47,290 nt of DNA from CAWVWF01 sp963933885 (GTDB lineage Bacteria > Bacteroidota > Bacteroidia > Flavobacteriales_C > GCA-002722245), in the NCBI GenBank assembly GCA_963933885.1, contig CAWVWF010000006.1:1-47290 (forward strand), read 5' to 3'. The position numbers and the translations under genes are program-made. Shown one piece after another: positions 34,293 to 41,810 of this stretch. Every line of letters starts with the position of its first letter. Within the stretch, counting starts at the first letter, position 1. The notes under the pieces are model-generated. The model saw nothing but the letters and a program-made list of their open reading frames with translations, was not told the origin of the DNA and did not search any database.

Positions 34293-35633
34293 TTGGACGA
34301 CCCTGAGCATTTAAATTTTGATTTTTCTGTTTTACTAAGTATTAATCCTTTTTCACTTGAAGAATGGTTGGTTATTGTTGCACTTATTATTGCAATGTTA
34401 GTATTACTTGTTTCATCCGCATTTATCTCTGCTACAGAAATCGCTTTCTTTTCCTTGGACAGGTTAAAACTTGCAAGTATTAAGGAAGGAGATGCGGACA
34501 AGGCTACATTAATTGAACAATTACTAAGTAAACCAAGTAAACTTCTTGCAACAATTTTAATTGTAAACAACAGCGTTAACATTGCGTTAATTCTGTTATC
34601 TACAATTGTTGTTACTAAGTTTGAAGTCGCTACTAATGGACCAGGATGGTTATTCGTAGGTATTCAACTTGTTATAGTGACAACACTTCTATTACTTTTC
34701 GGAGAGATTATTCCTAAAGTATACGCCACTAACAAAGTTGAACAGATTGTTAAGTTGATGGCTAAGCCGATTAATTTACTAAACAAAGTTTTTGCCTGGG
34801 CTTCTTTCCTTTTAGTAGGCCTATCTAATATATTCGATAAAAAACTAGCTGGTAATAAGAAGAACCTTAGTGTTGAAGAATTAGAAGAAGTACACGAATT
34901 AGTACAAGACAAAACTAGTAAACAAGAGCGAAAAATGCTTGACGGTGTTTTAGAAATAGGACAAACGGTTGTGAAACAAATCATGAGAAACCGGACTGAT
35001 ATTTTGGCACTACCAAGCACTAGTTCATTTAGTGATATAAGAAACCTTATTGTACAAAGTGGGCACTCTAGAATACCTGTCTACGATAATGATATCGATA
35101 CAATAACTGGAATTATTTATATAAAAGATTTACTTCCTTTATTAAATTTTGAGAATGAGAACGATATTGATTGGAAAAAATTAATTCGACAACCTTTCTT
35201 TGTTCCTGAAAACAAAAAACTAGATGATTTACTCGCTGAATTCCAGTCTAAAAAAATTCACCTTGCAATTGTTGTAGATGAATATGGAGGAACAAGTGGA
35301 ATCATTACGCTAGAAGATATTATTGAAGAAATCGTTGGAGATATTAAAGACGAATTCGATGATGACGACTTAGAGTATTCTATCCTTGAAAAAGGAAAAT
35401 ACATTTTTGATGGAAAGATTCCATTATTAGATATGTATAGGATCATTGAGATTGAGGGAGAAGAATTTGAAGCCATAAAAGGAGATTCTGAGACTGTTGC
35501 AGGATTATTATTAGAAGTAAAAGGAAGCTTCCCAAGAAAAGGAGAAGTAATAAAAATAGAGGATTACGAGTTCACTATTGAAGCAGTTGATAAAAAAAGG
35601 ATTCAACGAATTAAACTAATCGTGAAAAACTAG
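34293..35633 (+). CDS. gldE: Gliding motility-associated protein GldE (CNNM/CBS/CorC)
   Basis: A 446-residue membrane protein: CNNM (DUF21) helices at about 25-180, the CBS pair at about 215-340 (VVDEYGGTSGIITLEDIIEE) and the CorC_HlyC domain at about 355-445. It is called GldE because it lies between ssb and gldD, exactly as in gliding Flavobacteria, and has their short acidic N-terminus. The start is TTG at 34293, 10 bp after the ssb stop; no better ATG precedes the first helix. GldE is thought to act with the lipoprotein GldD in T9SS assembly or stability. Confidence 0.9.
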   Translation: MDDPEHLNFDFSVLLSINPFSLEEWLVIVALIIAMLVLLVSSAFISATEIAFFSLDRLKLASIKEGDADKATLIEQLLSKPSKLLATILIVNNSVNIALILLSTIVVTKFEVATNGPGWLFVGIQLVIVTTLLLLFGEIIPKVYATNKVEQIVKLMAKPINLLNKVFAWASFLLVGLSNIFDKKLAGNKKNLSVEELEEVHELVQDKTSKQERKMLDGVLEIGQTVVKQIMRNRTDILALPSTSSFSDIRNLIVQSGHSRIPVYDNDIDTITGIIYIKDLLPLLNFENENDIDWKKLIRQPFFVPENKKLDDLLAEFQSKKIHLAIVVDEYGGTSGIITLEDIIEEIVGDIKDEFDDDDLEYSILEKGKYIFDGKIPLLDMYRIIEIEGEEFEAIKGDSETVAGLLLEVKGSFPRKGEVIKIEDYEFTIEAVDKKRIQRIKLIVKN

Positions 35634-35634
35634 C

Positions 35635-36195
35635 ATGAAAAAACTACTCTTGTTTATCGTTGTATTATTTTTCATCTCTTGCGAAGACACTCCGGTTCCT
35701 AAACCTCATGGCTACCCTCGTATTAATCTACCTCAGCGTACTTACAAAAGTTTTAATCCTGATTGTTCATTCACGTTCAGAGCGTCTTCTGTTGCAAAAA
35801 TAGAAGGAAATCAAAAATCACCCTGTTTCTTTAATATTGCATATCCACAGTTTAATGCAAAACTTCACCTTACTTATGTTGATGTGAATGATGATTTAAA
35901 GCGACTGATTGATCAAGAGTATAAGATTAGAGAAAAGCATAACCAATTTGCAACAAGTGTTCAAGAGAGGCTTTATGCTAATCCAGAGAAAAATGTGAAT
36001 GCTTTGATTTTTAATATCAATGGAACGAAGGCTGCTACTCCATTACAGTTTTTCATGACTGATAGTACTGAGCATTTCTTTAGAGGTGTGCTATACTTTT
36101 ATAACTCTCCTAATAATGATTCCCTTGAGCCTGTGATTAATTACATTAAGCAGGATGTAGATACTTTGATTGAGAGTTTTGAGTGGAAAAAGTAA
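35635..36195 (+). CDS. gldD: Gliding motility lipoprotein GldD
   Basis: A 186-residue lipoprotein (MKKLLLFIVVLFFISC, Cys16) with the GldD signature directly after the anchor: PKPHGYPRINLPQRTYKSF (22-40). A conserved pattern follows (CSFTFRASS, PCFFNIAYPQFNAKLHL, NFN/INGTKAATPLQFFMTDS, HFFRGVLYFYN). GldD is required for gliding and T9SS function in Flavobacterium; its exact job is unclear. The ATG follows the gldE stop by one base. It converges on the GldL/GldM-like cassette, leaving 12 bp between stops. Confidence 0.93.
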   Translation: MKKLLLFIVVLFFISCEDTPVPKPHGYPRINLPQRTYKSFNPDCSFTFRASSVAKIEGNQKSPCFFNIAYPQFNAKLHLTYVDVNDDLKRLIDQEYKIREKHNQFATSVQERLYANPEKNVNALIFNINGTKAATPLQFFMTDSTEHFFRGVLYFYNSPNNDSLEPVINYIKQDVDTLIESFEWKK

Positions 36196-36207
36196 GAAGG
36201 ATATTTC

Positions 36208-36960
36208 TTATTCTAGATGATTAATTACATCTAAATTCATTTTCATAATTTTCGATTGAATTAACGACAAATGTAAAAGCACCGAATGCAATTGTTGATG
36301 ATCAACTAATACTCCTTCCCATGAAACTATCACAGCATACTCAGGACTAGGCTGCTCTGCATAAGAAGTAGTATTCAAATATTCTTTACCACTTAAAAAA
36401 ACACATTGATTTTGATGTTTAATAAGTAATAACCTTAATTTCTCACCTTTCCAATCATTATTGTAAAATAGATCTGAGGCAACATTTAGATTAGTTAATC
36501 CAACCGGATGACCTAAAAGATCGACACCTCCAGACGCTCTTATTAAATTCACCTTATAAGACTCAATCAAAGCTACTAAGCCAACAGTTTGTTTATTTAA
36601 TTTGACTAACTCTTCAGAAAGTTTCTTAGTTGCAATAATCTGTTTAGCTTGGATTAAATCTGATGTCAATTGACGATCTAATACTAAATATGATTCCAGT
36701 ACAAATGGATTCCTTTCAATAAGAAAAGCAGTCCCAATAGACATTGTAAAAAGGTAGAACACCACTGCGTATTTAAGTGGTTTCACTGATTCTTTATCTC
36801 TAAACCTACTTACTAAATAAAAAAGAAAGCCAAAAAGAGAGAACAATGACCCTACGACTAAGCTAATTGACCCACCTGGCAAATGAACTTGTTTTGCGAC
36901 AAAACCAAAACCTAAAAAAACAGAAGTTATAATTAAAAGTGCATTAGTTAATTTGATCAT
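36208..36960 (-). CDS. GldL-type helical hairpin fused to a GldM N-domain-like periplasmic part (copy 2)
   Basis: The 250-residue protein has three helices: 5-26, then HLPGGS at about 26-31 in the loop, 31-49, and 62-82. The loop motif VHLPGG corresponds to HWPGA of GldL. The part after residue 85 should be periplasmic. It contains LIESYKVNLIRASGG (133-147) and ends with WEG--VDHQQLHSVLLHLSL IQSKIMKMNLDVI, resembling the GldM domain-1 pattern 'W---F---PL-AV---LS-IQ--V---E--V'. It lacks GldM domains 2-4. It is encoded in an ATGA overlap with the 73-residue gene, is a paralogue of 37186-37956, and is the more GldM-like copy. Function is unknown; possibly an accessory or derived T9SS/gliding-type complex. 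Confidence 0.7.
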   Translation of the reverse strand: MIKLTNALLIITSVFLGFGFVAKQVHLPGGSISLVVGSLFSLFGFLFYLVSRFRDKESVKPLKYAVVFYLFTMSIGTAFLIERNPFVLESYLVLDRQLTSDLIQAKQIIATKKLSEELVKLNKQTVGLVALIESYKVNLIRASGGVDLLGHPVGLTNLNVASDLFYNNDWKGEKLRLLLIKHQNQCVFLSGKEYLNTTSYAEQPSPEYAVIVSWEGVLVDHQQLHSVLLHLSLIQSKIMKMNLDVINHLE

Positions 36961-37178
36961 AAATCTAATACATCTAGGTTATTCGACTTTTTCACTACCT
37001 CTTTATTTTTATTCTTTCTAAGCTTATAGAGAAAGACAAAAAAACTTGAAACAGCGCATAACAAATATGACTTATAAATCGGAAGCAATGGTATTTCCCA
37101 GTATAGTATATCAGCCAAAATAGAAACTGCCATTATAACGAATGAAATAAATACCAAGATGTAAACAAACAATCTCAT
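36957..37178 (-). CDS. Small two-helix membrane protein of the GldLM-like cassette (copy 2)
   Basis: A 73-residue protein: helix 1 at 3-24, helix 2 at about 35-52, and a Lys-rich tail KNKNKEVVKKSNNLDVLDL. The loop reads LYWEIPLLP where the copy-1 protein has MHWPGSS, so the GldL signature has decayed. The tail matches that of copy 1 (VV-KKS--N-LD). TGA/ATG overlap (ATGA) with the next gene; a 7-bp gap follows the previous one. No enzyme motif is seen. Confidence 0.7.
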   Translation of the reverse strand: MRLFVYILVFISFVIMAVSILADILYWEIPLLPIYKSYLLCAVSSFFVFLYKLRKNKNKEVVKKSNNLDVLDL

Positions 37179-37185
37179 TCAAAAA

Positions 37186-37956
37186 TTATTTTTGCATTGC
37201 CAATTCACAATGTAAAATTTGATTTTGGATTATAGTTAACTTTGGTAAAACAGCTATCATAGGAAGATGCTCACAAAGATTATTAACCCATGGTTGAGGG
37301 TATCCATACTCAAGTATTTCCTTTTCAACATCATCAATTAAATTAGGATATTCTTCTCCAAGAATGGAAATATACTCGGCGCGTAATTCCTTTAATCCAC
37401 GCTCTAATTTAATTCCGTTTTCGCCACCATCTGAAACCAAAAAATAAATGGCTGCTGCGTCTTGATTACCTTTATTTAATGGAATTCCTTTATCATCACA
37501 ATACCTCTGAATTAATTCCTCTTTTGACCCCAATCCAAATACATCTCCGTTAGAAATAAGCATCCTTTTGTGTAAGTCTATACTTTTATATATTTTCATC
37601 CCCTTAGATTCACTTCTCTCATTAAGTAAACTCTTTAAGCTTTCATTTGATTTTTCCACCTGGACATTCACTTCATGAAATCCATTTAATAAGTCTTTAC
37701 TAGGAGCAATTGCTGAATAATACCCTGTTCCTGTAACCATAACAAAAAAGTAAAAATAAACTGTATAGGTCGAAATTTTCACATCATTCTTATTTTTGAA
37801 CCTCGCTATAAAATAGAAGAGCATTCCAAAAAGAGACAATAAGCTCCCGAAAACAATAGAAACCGACGCTCCAGGCCAATGATTTGTTTTAAATAAAATC
37901 CCGGTGAAAAGTAATACACTTGAAGCGACGAGGAATTTGTAAGCTAAATTTTTCAT
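37186..37956 (-). CDS. GldL-type helical hairpin fused to a GldM N-domain-like periplasmic part (copy 1)
   Basis: The 256-residue protein has helix 1 (5-24), the GldL signature FKTNHWPGASV (22-32), helix 2 (31-50), a basic inside loop (ARFKNKNDVK) and helix 3 (62-82), leaving about 170 residues in the periplasm. That domain is helical (93-140), then DAAAIYFLVSDGG, then a second helix, and ends PWVNNLCEHLPMIAVLPKLT IIQNQILHCELA. The ending matches the GldM domain-1 closing pattern 'W---HF-H-PL-AV---LSK-Q-DV---E'. No acidic residue lies within the helices. It is encoded in an ATGA overlap with the 74-residue gene. Confidence 0.72.
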   Translation of the reverse strand: MKNLAYKFLVASSVLLFTGILFKTNHWPGASVSIVFGSLLSLFGMLFYFIARFKNKNDVKISTYTVYFYFFVMVTGTGYYSAIAPSKDLLNGFHEVNVQVEKSNESLKSLLNERSESKGMKIYKSIDLHKRMLISNGDVFGLGSKEELIQRYCDDKGIPLNKGNQDAAAIYFLVSDGGENGIKLERGLKELRAEYISILGEEYPNLIDDVEKEILEYGYPQPWVNNLCEHLPMIAVLPKLTIIQNQILHCELAMQK

Positions 37957-38177
37957 GCGTCTAAAATATTATCTGATGTACTTTTCTTCTCAACAACTTT
38001 ATCTTCTTTGTTTTCTTTCAACTTATGTATTAAAAGTAAACCACCAGCAAGAACAGATGACATGTATCCAAACACAAGCATAACTGAAGATCCAGGCCAA
38101 TGCATAATTTTAAATAGGATCGCAATTGAAAAAATTAAAAACGCCCAGTAACACATTATATAAGTGAAAGTTCTCAT
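37953..38177 (-). CDS. Small GldL-like two-helix protein (copy 1)
   Basis: A 74-residue protein with two helices (4-23 and 29-49) joined by LFKIMHWPGSS (21-31), a near-exact match to the LFKIMHWPGA hairpin of GldL, the membrane motor subunit of the T9SS/gliding machinery. GldL then continues with a Glu in helix 2 and a long cytoplasmic coiled coil; here the Glu position is Ser (GYMSSVL) and the tail is only about 24 residues. It lies 27 bp after ctaA in the same direction, probably in one transcript, and overlaps the next gene by ATGA. Confidence 0.75.
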   Translation of the reverse strand: MRTFTYIMCYWAFLIFSIAILFKIMHWPGSSVMLVFGYMSSVLAGGLLLIHKLKENKEDKVVEKKSTSDNILDA

Positions 38178-38204
38178 AGAAATTAAATTAAGAGTGTAAA
38201 TATG

Positions 38205-39236
38205 CTATTTTGCGCCTTTAATCCAAAATATTCGGAAAAATAAATTCGACTGAACACATAAAAGAATTGAACTTAAAATAACATGTAAAGGCTGAGCGAA
38301 TTTAGGAACATCTAAATATCCCATTATTGCTCCAGAAAGAATTTCTAAAACAGTGATTATTAATATCCACTTAAAGTTCTTCCATTCATAGGAATCTTTA
38401 GACAAGTCTTTTATGATACGCCAAGTGATCACTGTAAACAACACATAAATCAAAGAAGACGAACGATGAATATAAAAAGTAAGACTCGCTTGATCTACCC
38501 ATGTATCTCTTGCCACCTCAGCATAGGCATCAAACGTTTGTCTTAATACTACACCCAATACCAATTGTACCAGCAAGTATAGAAACGCTCCTATTTGAAC
38601 CTTTTTATATAATGAAGGATAATCAACACTTTTTGAAATACTGTTTCTTGAATGAACGCTAGACAATACAATAACAATCACAAAGGCAGCCAACATATGA
38701 TAGCTAATATCAGTTGGGTTTAAAACCCCCTCAACTACTAGTTTACCCAACCAAGCCTCGAAGCCAATTAAGAAAAAAGCTGCAAACGAAAGCAGGATAT
38801 TAAAAGCTTTATATCTTGTAGTTTTTAAAGAAAAGATTAGCATTCCAAAAACAACAAACCCCAAAATCACAGAAGTCCACCTATTGATAGATTCTATTAT
38901 AGTATGTATAGGTTGATATTCATTATAATCATGCTCATCAAACAATTTCCAATTAGATCTATTAAACGATTCATTAGTTCGAATACTTCCTGGAGATACT
39001 AACAACTCTCCATCCTGGATAATCATTTGATTCTCCTCGTATTGATAACCTGATTTCCAAGTAATTTTATCAGCAGTGAACGGTGGAACATAATAACCAA
39101 AACACTTCGGCCAATCAGGACATCCCATTCCGGAACCAGTAACTTTAACCATACTTCCAGCAAATACAACAAAAATGGTTAAGATAGCAGTCCATTTAGT
39201 AAAGCTGATAAACATTGAATGTGATTTGTTTTCCAT
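38205..39236 (-). CDS. ctaA: Heme A synthase (COX15/CtaA family)
   Basis: CtaA oxidises heme O to heme A for aa3-type cytochrome oxidase. The 343-residue inner-membrane protein has eight helices; KVTGSGMGCPDWPKCFG (31-47) with the Cys39/Cys45 pair; and heme-ligand histidines H111 (QPIHTIIESINR), H180 (YHMLAAF), H257 (FYIHRSSS) and H318 (QPLHVI). The insertion in the first loop (about 55-105) is normal for Bacteroidota type CtaA. The start codon directly abuts the T run of a hairpin that also ends the upstream HMA gene. ctaB and oxidase genes are not in the window. Confidence 0.93.
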   Translation of the reverse strand: MENKSHSMFISFTKWTAILTIFVVFAGSMVKVTGSGMGCPDWPKCFGYYVPPFTADKITWKSGYQYEENQMIIQDGELLVSPGSIRTNESFNRSNWKLFDEHDYNEYQPIHTIIESINRWTSVILGFVVFGMLIFSLKTTRYKAFNILLSFAAFFLIGFEAWLGKLVVEGVLNPTDISYHMLAAFVIVIVLSSVHSRNSISKSVDYPSLYKKVQIGAFLYLLVQLVLGVVLRQTFDAYAEVARDTWVDQASLTFYIHRSSSLIYVLFTVITWRIIKDLSKDSYEWKNFKWILIITVLEILSGAIMGYLDVPKFAQPLHVILSSILLCVQSNLFFRIFWIKGAK

Positions 39237-39260
39237 AAAAAAAGGGACCTAATAGGTCCC
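39237..39260 (-). terminator. Terminator of the HMA gene that is also the ctaA leader hairpin
   Basis: A 7-bp GC-rich stem GGGACCT/AGGTCCC (39244-39250, 39254-39260) with a 3-nt loop is followed on the minus strand by seven T (39243-39237), and the next base is the A of the ctaA ATG. A TAAATTTG box overlaps its first base, so it may also be the 5' end of the ctaA mRNA. Confidence 0.8.
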
Positions 39261-39267
39261 AAATTTA
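39260..39267 (-). promoter_or_regulatory. Putative -7 box of ctaA
   Basis: TAAATTTG (perfect TAnnTTTG) on the minus strand, directly before the GGGACC hairpin. No good TTG -33 box is seen at 19 bp, so this is a suggestion. Confidence 0.45.
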
Positions 39268-39302
39268 AGCTTATCTTATTAAAGAATGATGACTTTTATC
39301 AA

Positions 39303-39737
39303 TCAGTTCAATAACATATTTAATATTTTGAAAAAATTCGGTAATTTGAATTCCGCTGTAGAAACCTCAGGTTGAGAAATATCAAAATCTGAAGTAGACT
39401 CTAAAGAAGCCTTTGGAGCTTCAGTGTTTGTTAATACAGTTGCTTTACAAGATTTAACCTTATACTGCCCTCCTGCTAATTTTTGAATCTTCTCAACTAT
39501 CTCTTCTTGTGAAACAGTTCCTTCATTAATTACAACCGTTGCTAATTTTGTATCAAAATCAACAACAGCGCTTTCAACTCCTTCAGTTGCATTAAGCTTT
39601 TTCTGAATAAAAGGTGAACAACTAACGTTGCAAGACATTCCTTCAATTTCAATTACCAATTGTGCTTTGTCTGAAGTTGCTCCTGAAAAACATCCTAAGA
39701 CTACAATTGCTACCAATGCGTATATAATTCTTTTCAT
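39303..39737 (-). CDS. HMA-domain lipoprotein
   Basis: A 144-residue protein with a lipoprotein signal (VVLGC, Cys16) and one heavy-metal-associated ferredoxin-like domain (about 25-95). The metal loop is GMSCNVSC, with Cys36 and Cys40 spaced C-x3-C instead of the usual C-x2-C. The rest fits HMA (AVVDFDTKLATVVINEGTVS). A third Cys is in VKSCKATV. A disordered acidic tail follows, ending in a short hydrophobic segment (FFKILNMLLN). Its place next to ctaA suggests copper or heme-copper oxidase supply (inference). Envelope-located. Confidence 0.83.
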   Translation of the reverse strand: MKRIIYALVAIVVLGCFSGATSDKAQLVIEIEGMSCNVSCSPFIQKKLNATEGVESAVVDFDTKLATVVINEGTVSQEEIVEKIQKLAGGQYKVKSCKATVLTNTEAPKASLESTSDFDISQPEVSTAEFKLPNFFKILNMLLN

Positions 39738-39754
39738 TACTCAATTTAATTTAG

Positions 39755-39781
39755 GAAACGTTTTAAAACATTAAACGTTTC
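39755..39781. promoter_or_regulatory. Inverted repeat upstream of the HMA gene, possible operator
   Basis: GAAACGTTT (39755-39763) and AAACGTTTC (39773-39781) form a perfect 9-bp inverted repeat with a 9-nt gap, about 18-44 bp upstream of the HMA start. Each arm itself contains the palindrome AAACGTTT. This is the layout of a dimeric-regulator site; the regulator is unknown. Confidence 0.4.
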
Positions 39782-39945
39782 TAGGCTTATAACAAATCAA
39801 CTTCTAAGCGGAAACGATACTTAACTCGCAGTTTATCATGCACTTATTATACATCAAAGATAAATAATATTCAACTAATAATCAATTATTTGTTGCAACA
39901 TGTTTACTCAAAAACAAGATTTATACAATCATCTTAAAACATAAA

Positions 39946-39976
39946 TTTTATCCTACTTAAAAACCTACTATCTTTG
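39946..39976 (+). promoter_or_regulatory. Promoter of gpmI
   Basis: TATCTTTG (39969-39976) is a perfect -7 box followed by CAACG, typical of this group; a weak TTTT at 39946-39949 stands 19 bp upstream as -33. The leader is about 34 nt. The rest of 39782-39945 shows no gene. Confidence 0.6.
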
Positions 39977-40013
39977 CAACGAAATAAAGCAGTAGCTTTT
40001 TAACTGAAAAAAT

Positions 40014-41552
40014 ATGTCTGATAAGAAATTTGTACTAGTAATTTTAGATGGTTGGGGTCATGGTGACAAAACTAAATCCGATGCGATTTATAATGCGAAC
40101 ACTCCTTTTGTAGATAGTTTATATAAAAAATACGCGCACTCAACTTTAATAACAAGTGGTGAAGAAGTTGGTTTACCTGATGGACAAATGGGTAACTCTG
40201 AAGTTGGACATTTAAACATCGGAGCCGGAAGAGTTGTATATCAAGATTTAGTAAAGATCAATTTAGCCGTTAAAGACGGTTCAATATATGAAAACAAAGT
40301 TTTAGTAGATGCATTACAATATGCAAAAACGGAAGGTAAAGCAGTTCACTTCTTAGGTTTAGTTTCAGAAGGAAGAGTTCATTCATCTCAAGCACATTTA
40401 CATGAGCTATGTGATATGGCTCAGAAAAATGGAGTTGAAGATGTTAATGTTCATGCATTTACAGATGGTAGAGATGTAGACCCAAAATCAGGTTTAGGTT
40501 ATATTTCTGATCTTGAAAAGCATTTAAAAACTTCTGCTGGAAGAATAGCTTCTATTACAGGAAGATATTATGCAATGGATAGAGATAAACGTTGGGAAAG
40601 AGTTGCTAAAGCTTACAACGTAATGGTTAAAGGGGAAGGAACGAAGTCTCAAGATCCTGTTGCTTCTATGCAAGCTTCTTATGATGCTGGTATTACTGAT
40701 GAATTTGTTGAACCAGTTAGTATGGTTGACGACAATGGAAATCCAGTTGGATTAATAAAAGAAGGTGATGTTGTTATTTGTTTCAACTATCGTACTGATA
40801 GATGTAGAGAAATTACTGAAGTATTATCTCAACAAAACTTCCCTGATGAAGGAATGAAAACGATTCCTTTACATTATGTAACAATGACGAAGTACAATGA
40901 GGCTTTCAAAAATGTTAATATAGCATACGAGAAAGACAACCTTACTAATACAATGGGTGAGGTACTTGAAGGTGCTGGGAAATCTCAAATTAGAATCGCA
41001 GAAACTGAAAAATATCCTCACGTTACTTTCTTCTTCTCTGGAGGTAGAGAGCAAGAATTTAAAGGAGAAAGTCGTTTAATAGCTGCTTCTCCAAAGGTTG
41101 CTACTTACGATTTACAACCTGAAATGAGTGCTCCAGAAGTAACTGATAAAATTACAGCTGAGTTAGCAAAAGGTGAAGTAGACTTTGTTTGTTTAAACTT
41201 TGCTAACCCAGATATGGTTGGTCACACTGGAATTTACGATGCTGTAGTTAAAGCTGTAGAAACAGTTGACTCCTGTCTTAAGCGTGTTGTAGAAACTGGA
41301 TTAACGCAAGATTACTCTTTTGTAATCATCGCAGATCATGGTAACGCAGATTTTGTTATTAACCCTGATGGTTCACCAAATACTGCTCATACAACGAATC
41401 CTGTTCCTTGTATTTTAATTGATGATACATATCAAAACATTAAACCAGGAAAACTTGGTGACTTAGCGCCTACTATCTTAACGATGATGGGAGTTGATAT
41501 CCCAAGTGATATGACTGGTGATATCATTGTAGATATTACCAAAACGGTTTAA
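40014..41552 (+). CDS. gpmI: 2,3-bisphosphoglycerate-independent phosphoglycerate mutase
   Basis: iPGM interconverts 3- and 2-phosphoglycerate in glycolysis, using two Mn2+ and a serine nucleophile. The 512-residue protein shows the metal ligand Asp12 in LDGWG, nucleophile Ser62 in GQMGNSEVGHLNIGAGR (57-73), the substrate-binding DGRD and the second metal site in FVIIADHGNAD with the HTTNPVP motif near 460. Length is normal (about 505-515). Monocistronic between a promoter and a terminator. Confidence 0.97.
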   Translation: MSDKKFVLVILDGWGHGDKTKSDAIYNANTPFVDSLYKKYAHSTLITSGEEVGLPDGQMGNSEVGHLNIGAGRVVYQDLVKINLAVKDGSIYENKVLVDALQYAKTEGKAVHFLGLVSEGRVHSSQAHLHELCDMAQKNGVEDVNVHAFTDGRDVDPKSGLGYISDLEKHLKTSAGRIASITGRYYAMDRDKRWERVAKAYNVMVKGEGTKSQDPVASMQASYDAGITDEFVEPVSMVDDNGNPVGLIKEGDVVICFNYRTDRCREITEVLSQQNFPDEGMKTIPLHYVTMTKYNEAFKNVNIAYEKDNLTNTMGEVLEGAGKSQIRIAETEKYPHVTFFFSGGREQEFKGESRLIAASPKVATYDLQPEMSAPEVTDKITAELAKGEVDFVCLNFANPDMVGHTGIYDAVVKAVETVDSCLKRVVETGLTQDYSFVIIADHGNADFVINPDGSPNTAHTTNPVPCILIDDTYQNIKPGKLGDLAPTILTMMGVDIPSDMTGDIIVDITKTV

Positions 41553-41571
41553 ACACTTTAATATTCTATTT

Positions 41572-41605
41572 AAAAAAGGCTGTCTATTTTAGACAGCCTT
41601 TTTTT
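41572..41605 (+). terminator. Intrinsic terminator of gpmI
   Basis: A 14-bp stem AAAAAAGGCTGTCT/AGACAGCCTTTTTT (41572-41585, 41591-41604) with an ATTTT loop and a T tail starts 19 bp after the stop. The remaining stretch to 41811 holds no gene; it has a small GC hairpin and a repeated 9-mer before the next start. Confidence 0.93.
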
Positions 41606-41765
41606 ATTCTCTTACATTTCAAGTAGAACAACCCCACATGAGACCATTCGGAACCTATTGTAATACAGCTACATAGGATGGTTTAAATATGACAAACCAA
41701 GAATACACTCCACTCATCGGAAATTACAGCTCATTAATCGATTAACCTGTTCCTTTTCAACTAAA

Positions 41766-41810
41766 CCCGCATTATTGCAGCGGGATTACAAATAAACAAA
41801 AGGGATTACA
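41766..41810 (+). repeat. Hairpin and GGGATTACA direct repeat before the T9SS-protein gene
   Basis: CCCGC/GCGGG (41766-41770, 41780-41784) form a small stem with a 9-nt loop. GGGATTACA occurs at 41782-41790 and again at 41802-41810, the second copy ending one base before the ATG. It may be a leader element; the purpose is unknown. Confidence 0.4.

Noticed and set aside
36957..37178. Copy-2 small cassette protein as a pseudogene
   Set aside because: The frame is intact, the ATGA overlap and the C-terminal tail are kept, so it looks like a diverged functional copy although the HWPG loop has changed.
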